From JAOPZW01 sp963803375 (GTDB lineage Bacteria > Actinomycetota > Thermoleophilia > Solirubrobacterales > Solirubrobacteraceae), in NCBI GenBank assembly GCA_963803375.1, contig CAWDMB010000016.1:124001-188000 (forward strand): 64,000 nt of DNA, in the 5' to 3' direction. Below are positions 62,104 through 64,000 of this stretch, piece by piece. The notes below the pieces were generated by a model. That model did no database searches. It was not told the DNA's origin and saw nothing but the letters and a program-made list of their open reading frames with translations. Numbering within the stretch: position 1 is the stretch's first letter; each line of letters begins with the position of its first letter. The position numbers and the translations under genes were made by a program.

Positions 62104-63171
62104 GTGATCGTCGTCGGCGGCGGCCAGGCCGGGCTCGCCATCGGCCACTTCCTCGCGCGGCAGGGGCGTGACTTCTCGATCCTCGACGCGAGCGACGAGC
62201 CGGCGGCCGCGTGGCGTGCGCGTTGGGACTCGCTGAAGCTGTTCACGCCGGTGCGCTACAGCGGCCTTCCGGGGCTGCCCTTCCCGGGCGACCCGGACAG
62301 CTATCCGACGCGCGATGAGGTGGCGGACTACCTGATCGATTACGCCCGCCGCTTCGAGCTGCCGCTCGAGCTCGACAGCCGCGTCCGCTCGATCCGCAGA
62401 ACCAACGGGACCTACCTGGTCGAGCTGGACGACCGCACCTACGAAGCCGGCCAGGTTGTGGTGGCCACGGGCCCGTTCCAGGTGCCGTTCGTGCCCCCGA
62501 TCGCCGAGCGCCTGGACCCGGAGATCGTGCAGTTCCACAGCACGACCTACCGGAAGCCGCAGGATCTCCCCGAAGGACCCGTCCTCGTCGTCGGCGGCGG
62601 CAACACGGGCTTCCAGATCGCCGAGGAGCTCGCTGCCTCCCGTGAGGTCCACCTGTCGATCGGCTCGCGGCAGACGCCGCTTCCGCAGCGCATCCTCGGC
62701 CGCGACCTGTTCTGGTACCTCGAGGCAACCGGGCTGCTCCGCAAGACGACCGCGTCCCGGGTCGGCCGCCGGCTGTCGGGGCGAGACACGCTGATCGGCT
62801 CTCGCCCGCGGGCCTTGCGTCGCCGGCACGGTGTGCGGCTCCATGGTCGCGTCGTCGACGCCGCCGGGCGTACCGTGGGCCTCGGCGACGGCGAAAGGCT
62901 CGAAGTCCGGGCCATCATCTGGGCAACCGGCTACAGAGTCGACCATTCGTGGATCGACGTCCCCGTCTTTGACGGCGACGGGCGCGTCGTGCACCAGCGC
63001 GGCGTGACCGAGTCGCCCGGGCTCTACTTCCTCGGGTTGTCCTGGCTGCACACGAGGGGCTCGGCGCTGATCGGCTGGGTCAAGGACGACGCCGAGTACC
63101 TCGCCCATCAGATCGCGACGTTCCAGCGGACAGCGGCGGCCCGAGCACGGGCGCCCGAGCGCGTCGCGTGA
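62104..63171 (+). CDS. flavin-containing monooxygenase-like oxidoreductase
   Basis: A 355-aa FAD/NADPH protein. The FAD fold starts at once: VIVVGGGQAGLAIGHFLARQ. AWRARWDSLKLFTPVRYSGL is a family signature, the NADPH fold is VLVVGGGNTGFQIAEELA, and IIWATGYRVDHSWI is the ATGY motif of FMO-type enzymes. Members oxidise N or S atoms or aldehydes; the substrate is unknown. It is followed 16 bp later by the multicopper oxidase, so they are likely one operon. Confidence 0.85.
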   Translation: MIVVGGGQAGLAIGHFLARQGRDFSILDASDEPAAAWRARWDSLKLFTPVRYSGLPGLPFPGDPDSYPTRDEVADYLIDYARRFELPLELDSRVRSIRRTNGTYLVELDDRTYEAGQVVVATGPFQVPFVPPIAERLDPEIVQFHSTTYRKPQDLPEGPVLVVGGGNTGFQIAEELAASREVHLSIGSRQTPLPQRILGRDLFWYLEATGLLRKTTASRVGRRLSGRDTLIGSRPRALRRRHGVRLHGRVVDAAGRTVGLGDGERLEVRAIIWATGYRVDHSWIDVPVFDGDGRVVHQRGVTESPGLYFLGLSWLHTRGSALIGWVKDDAEYLAHQIATFQRTAAARARAPERVA

Positions 63172-63187
63172 ACCACAGGAGGTCGAC

Positions 63188-64000
63188 ATGACTCCAACTT
63201 CGGATCACTTCCCGAGAGAGGCCGCCGGCCTTCCCGAGGCGCACGCCGCAGAACTGGTCGAGCTCTCCGAGGGCGAGCGGTTCGACCTGCGCATCGCGCC
63301 GGTGGCCAAGCGACTCGGCGACGTCACCGTGCGGATGCTGGCCTACAACGGTTCTATCCCCGGGCCCACGCTCAAGGTGAAGGAAGGCTCGGAGATCGTG
63401 GTCGACGTCGAGAATCAGGGCGACATGGAGGCCACGGTCCACTGGCACGGGCTGCGGCTCGAGAACCGCTACGACGGAACCCATCAGGTCCAGCAGCCGA
63501 TGGCGGTGGGCGAGCGGTTCGCCGCCCGGGTCACGTTCCCCGACCCGGGCGTGTACTGGTATCACCCGCACATCCGCGAGGACTACGGCCAGGAGATGGG
63601 GCTGTACGGCAACGTCCTCGTCGAGCCGGCCGACCCCGACTATTGGCCGCCGGTCAACCGCGAGATCGTGCTGACGCTCGACGACATCCTGCTCGAGGAC
63701 GGCAGGGTCGCTCCGTTCAGTCGCGTCGAGACGACGCACGCGGCGATGGGACGCTTCGGCGACGTGCTGCTGGTCAGCGGTCAGCCCGACCTCTCGCTGA
63801 CCGCGCGGCTCGGCGAGGTGGTGCGCTTCTACCTGACCAACACCGCCAACACCCGGGTGTTCAAGGCGGCGCTGCCGGGGGCGCGGATGAAGCTGGTCGG
63901 CGGTGACAGCGGCCACGTCGAGCACGAGCAGTTCGTCGAGGAGGTCATCCTCGCCGCCGTCGGAGCGTGTGGTGGTCGACGTGCTGTTCGCGCAGGCCGG
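63188..64000 (+). CDS. multicopper oxidase, 3' end cut by window edge, possible frameshift
   Basis: About 270 residues are visible, opening TPTSDHFPREAAGLPEAHAA, which shows no signal peptide. Copper ligands appear as VHWHGLRLEN and YWYHPHIRED, the first two His clusters of the cupredoxin domains. AGGAGG lies just before the ATG. Around 63951-63957 the expected continuation (VILAPSERVVVDVLFAQAG) needs one base fewer than present, so the last ~45 bases read out of frame. The C-terminal copper cluster lies outside the window. Oxidation of metals or phenols is possible. Confidence 0.78.
   Translation, partial: MTPTSDHFPREAAGLPEAHAAELVELSEGERFDLRIAPVAKRLGDVTVRMLAYNGSIPGPTLKVKEGSEIVVDVENQGDMEATVHWHGLRLENRYDGTHQVQQPMAVGERFAARVTFPDPGVYWYHPHIREDYGQEMGLYGNVLVEPADPDYWPPVNREIVLTLDDILLEDGRVAPFSRVETTHAAMGRFGDVLLVSGQPDLSLTARLGEVVRFYLTNTANTRVFKAALPGARMKLVGGDSGHVEHEQFVEEVILAAVGACGGRRAVRAGR

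Overview
The window is very GC-rich with strong GC bias at third codon positions, and its gene families are those of an actinobacterium: a fused PafB-PafC regulator, an MmpL transporter, an IS110 transposase, DUF2277, DUF5996 and DUF4126 proteins and a trehalose phosphatase-GH65 fusion. The mix is most like Thermoleophilia/Solirubrobacterales. That placement is inferred from family content only, because no marker gene is present. I see no rRNA, tRNA or CRISPR array.

Layout. 1-2.3 kb: dTDP-rhamnose genes (rmlD, cut by the left edge, and rmlA). 2.4-6.0 kb: pafBC coupled to a flavin-oxidase-like gene, then an OB/HD nuclease. 6.0-16.7 kb: an ordinary run of short-chain dehydrogenases (SDR), a PhaC-like hydrolase, an L,D-transpeptidase, membrane proteins, an FTR1 iron permease behind a DtxR/IdeR-like box, a universal stress protein, NUDIX, MFS and RidA genes. 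16.9-22.6 kb: a decaying accessory stretch with an IS110 transposase, an SDR with an in-frame amber codon, a frameshifted MerR gene, and fragments of a Tn3-type transposase, a HAD protein and an alpha/beta hydrolase. 22.6-26.4 kb: a tight four-gene alpha/beta-hydrolase (epoxide-hydrolase) operon. 26.4-31 kb: 1.5 kb without a recognisable gene, then an ankyrin-repeat gene split by a ~1.75-kb single-gene element that carries no transposase I recognise. 31-43 kb: a secreted nuclease, MmpL, the sulfate-activation genes cysD-cysNC divergent from a sulfotransferase, DUF2277, a deletion scar (acyl-CoA synthetase tail plus HAD head), and the trehalose phosphatase-GH65 fusion. 43-51 kb: an ester cyclase, an adenylate cyclase/AAA/TPR protein, an FAD monooxygenase, an epoxide hydrolase paralogue and an alcohol dehydrogenase. 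51-64 kb: an orphan HicA, glutamate decarboxylase, a P2A ATPase, a VIT1/CCC1 transporter, DUF5996, an epimerase, two related membrane proteins bracketed by 28-bp direct repeats, a flavin monooxygenase and a multicopper oxidase cut by the right edge.

How genes work together. CysD, CysNC and the divergent sulfotransferase make and use activated sulfate. The four hydrolases at 22.6-26.4 kb look co-transcribed and could open and process epoxides or halides. GadB, the Ca-type ATPase and the VIT transporter form a possible ion/acid-homeostasis group.

The strongest candidates for something undescribed are the element in the ankyrin gene (28352-30110), whose removal restores an uninterrupted reading frame, and the membrane-protein pair at 59719-61796, which share an ungapped His/Asp-Glu motif. 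Several genes carry single-base lesions (20840, 29146, about 63955). These may be true pseudogenes or assembly errors, and raw reads would be needed to separate the two.
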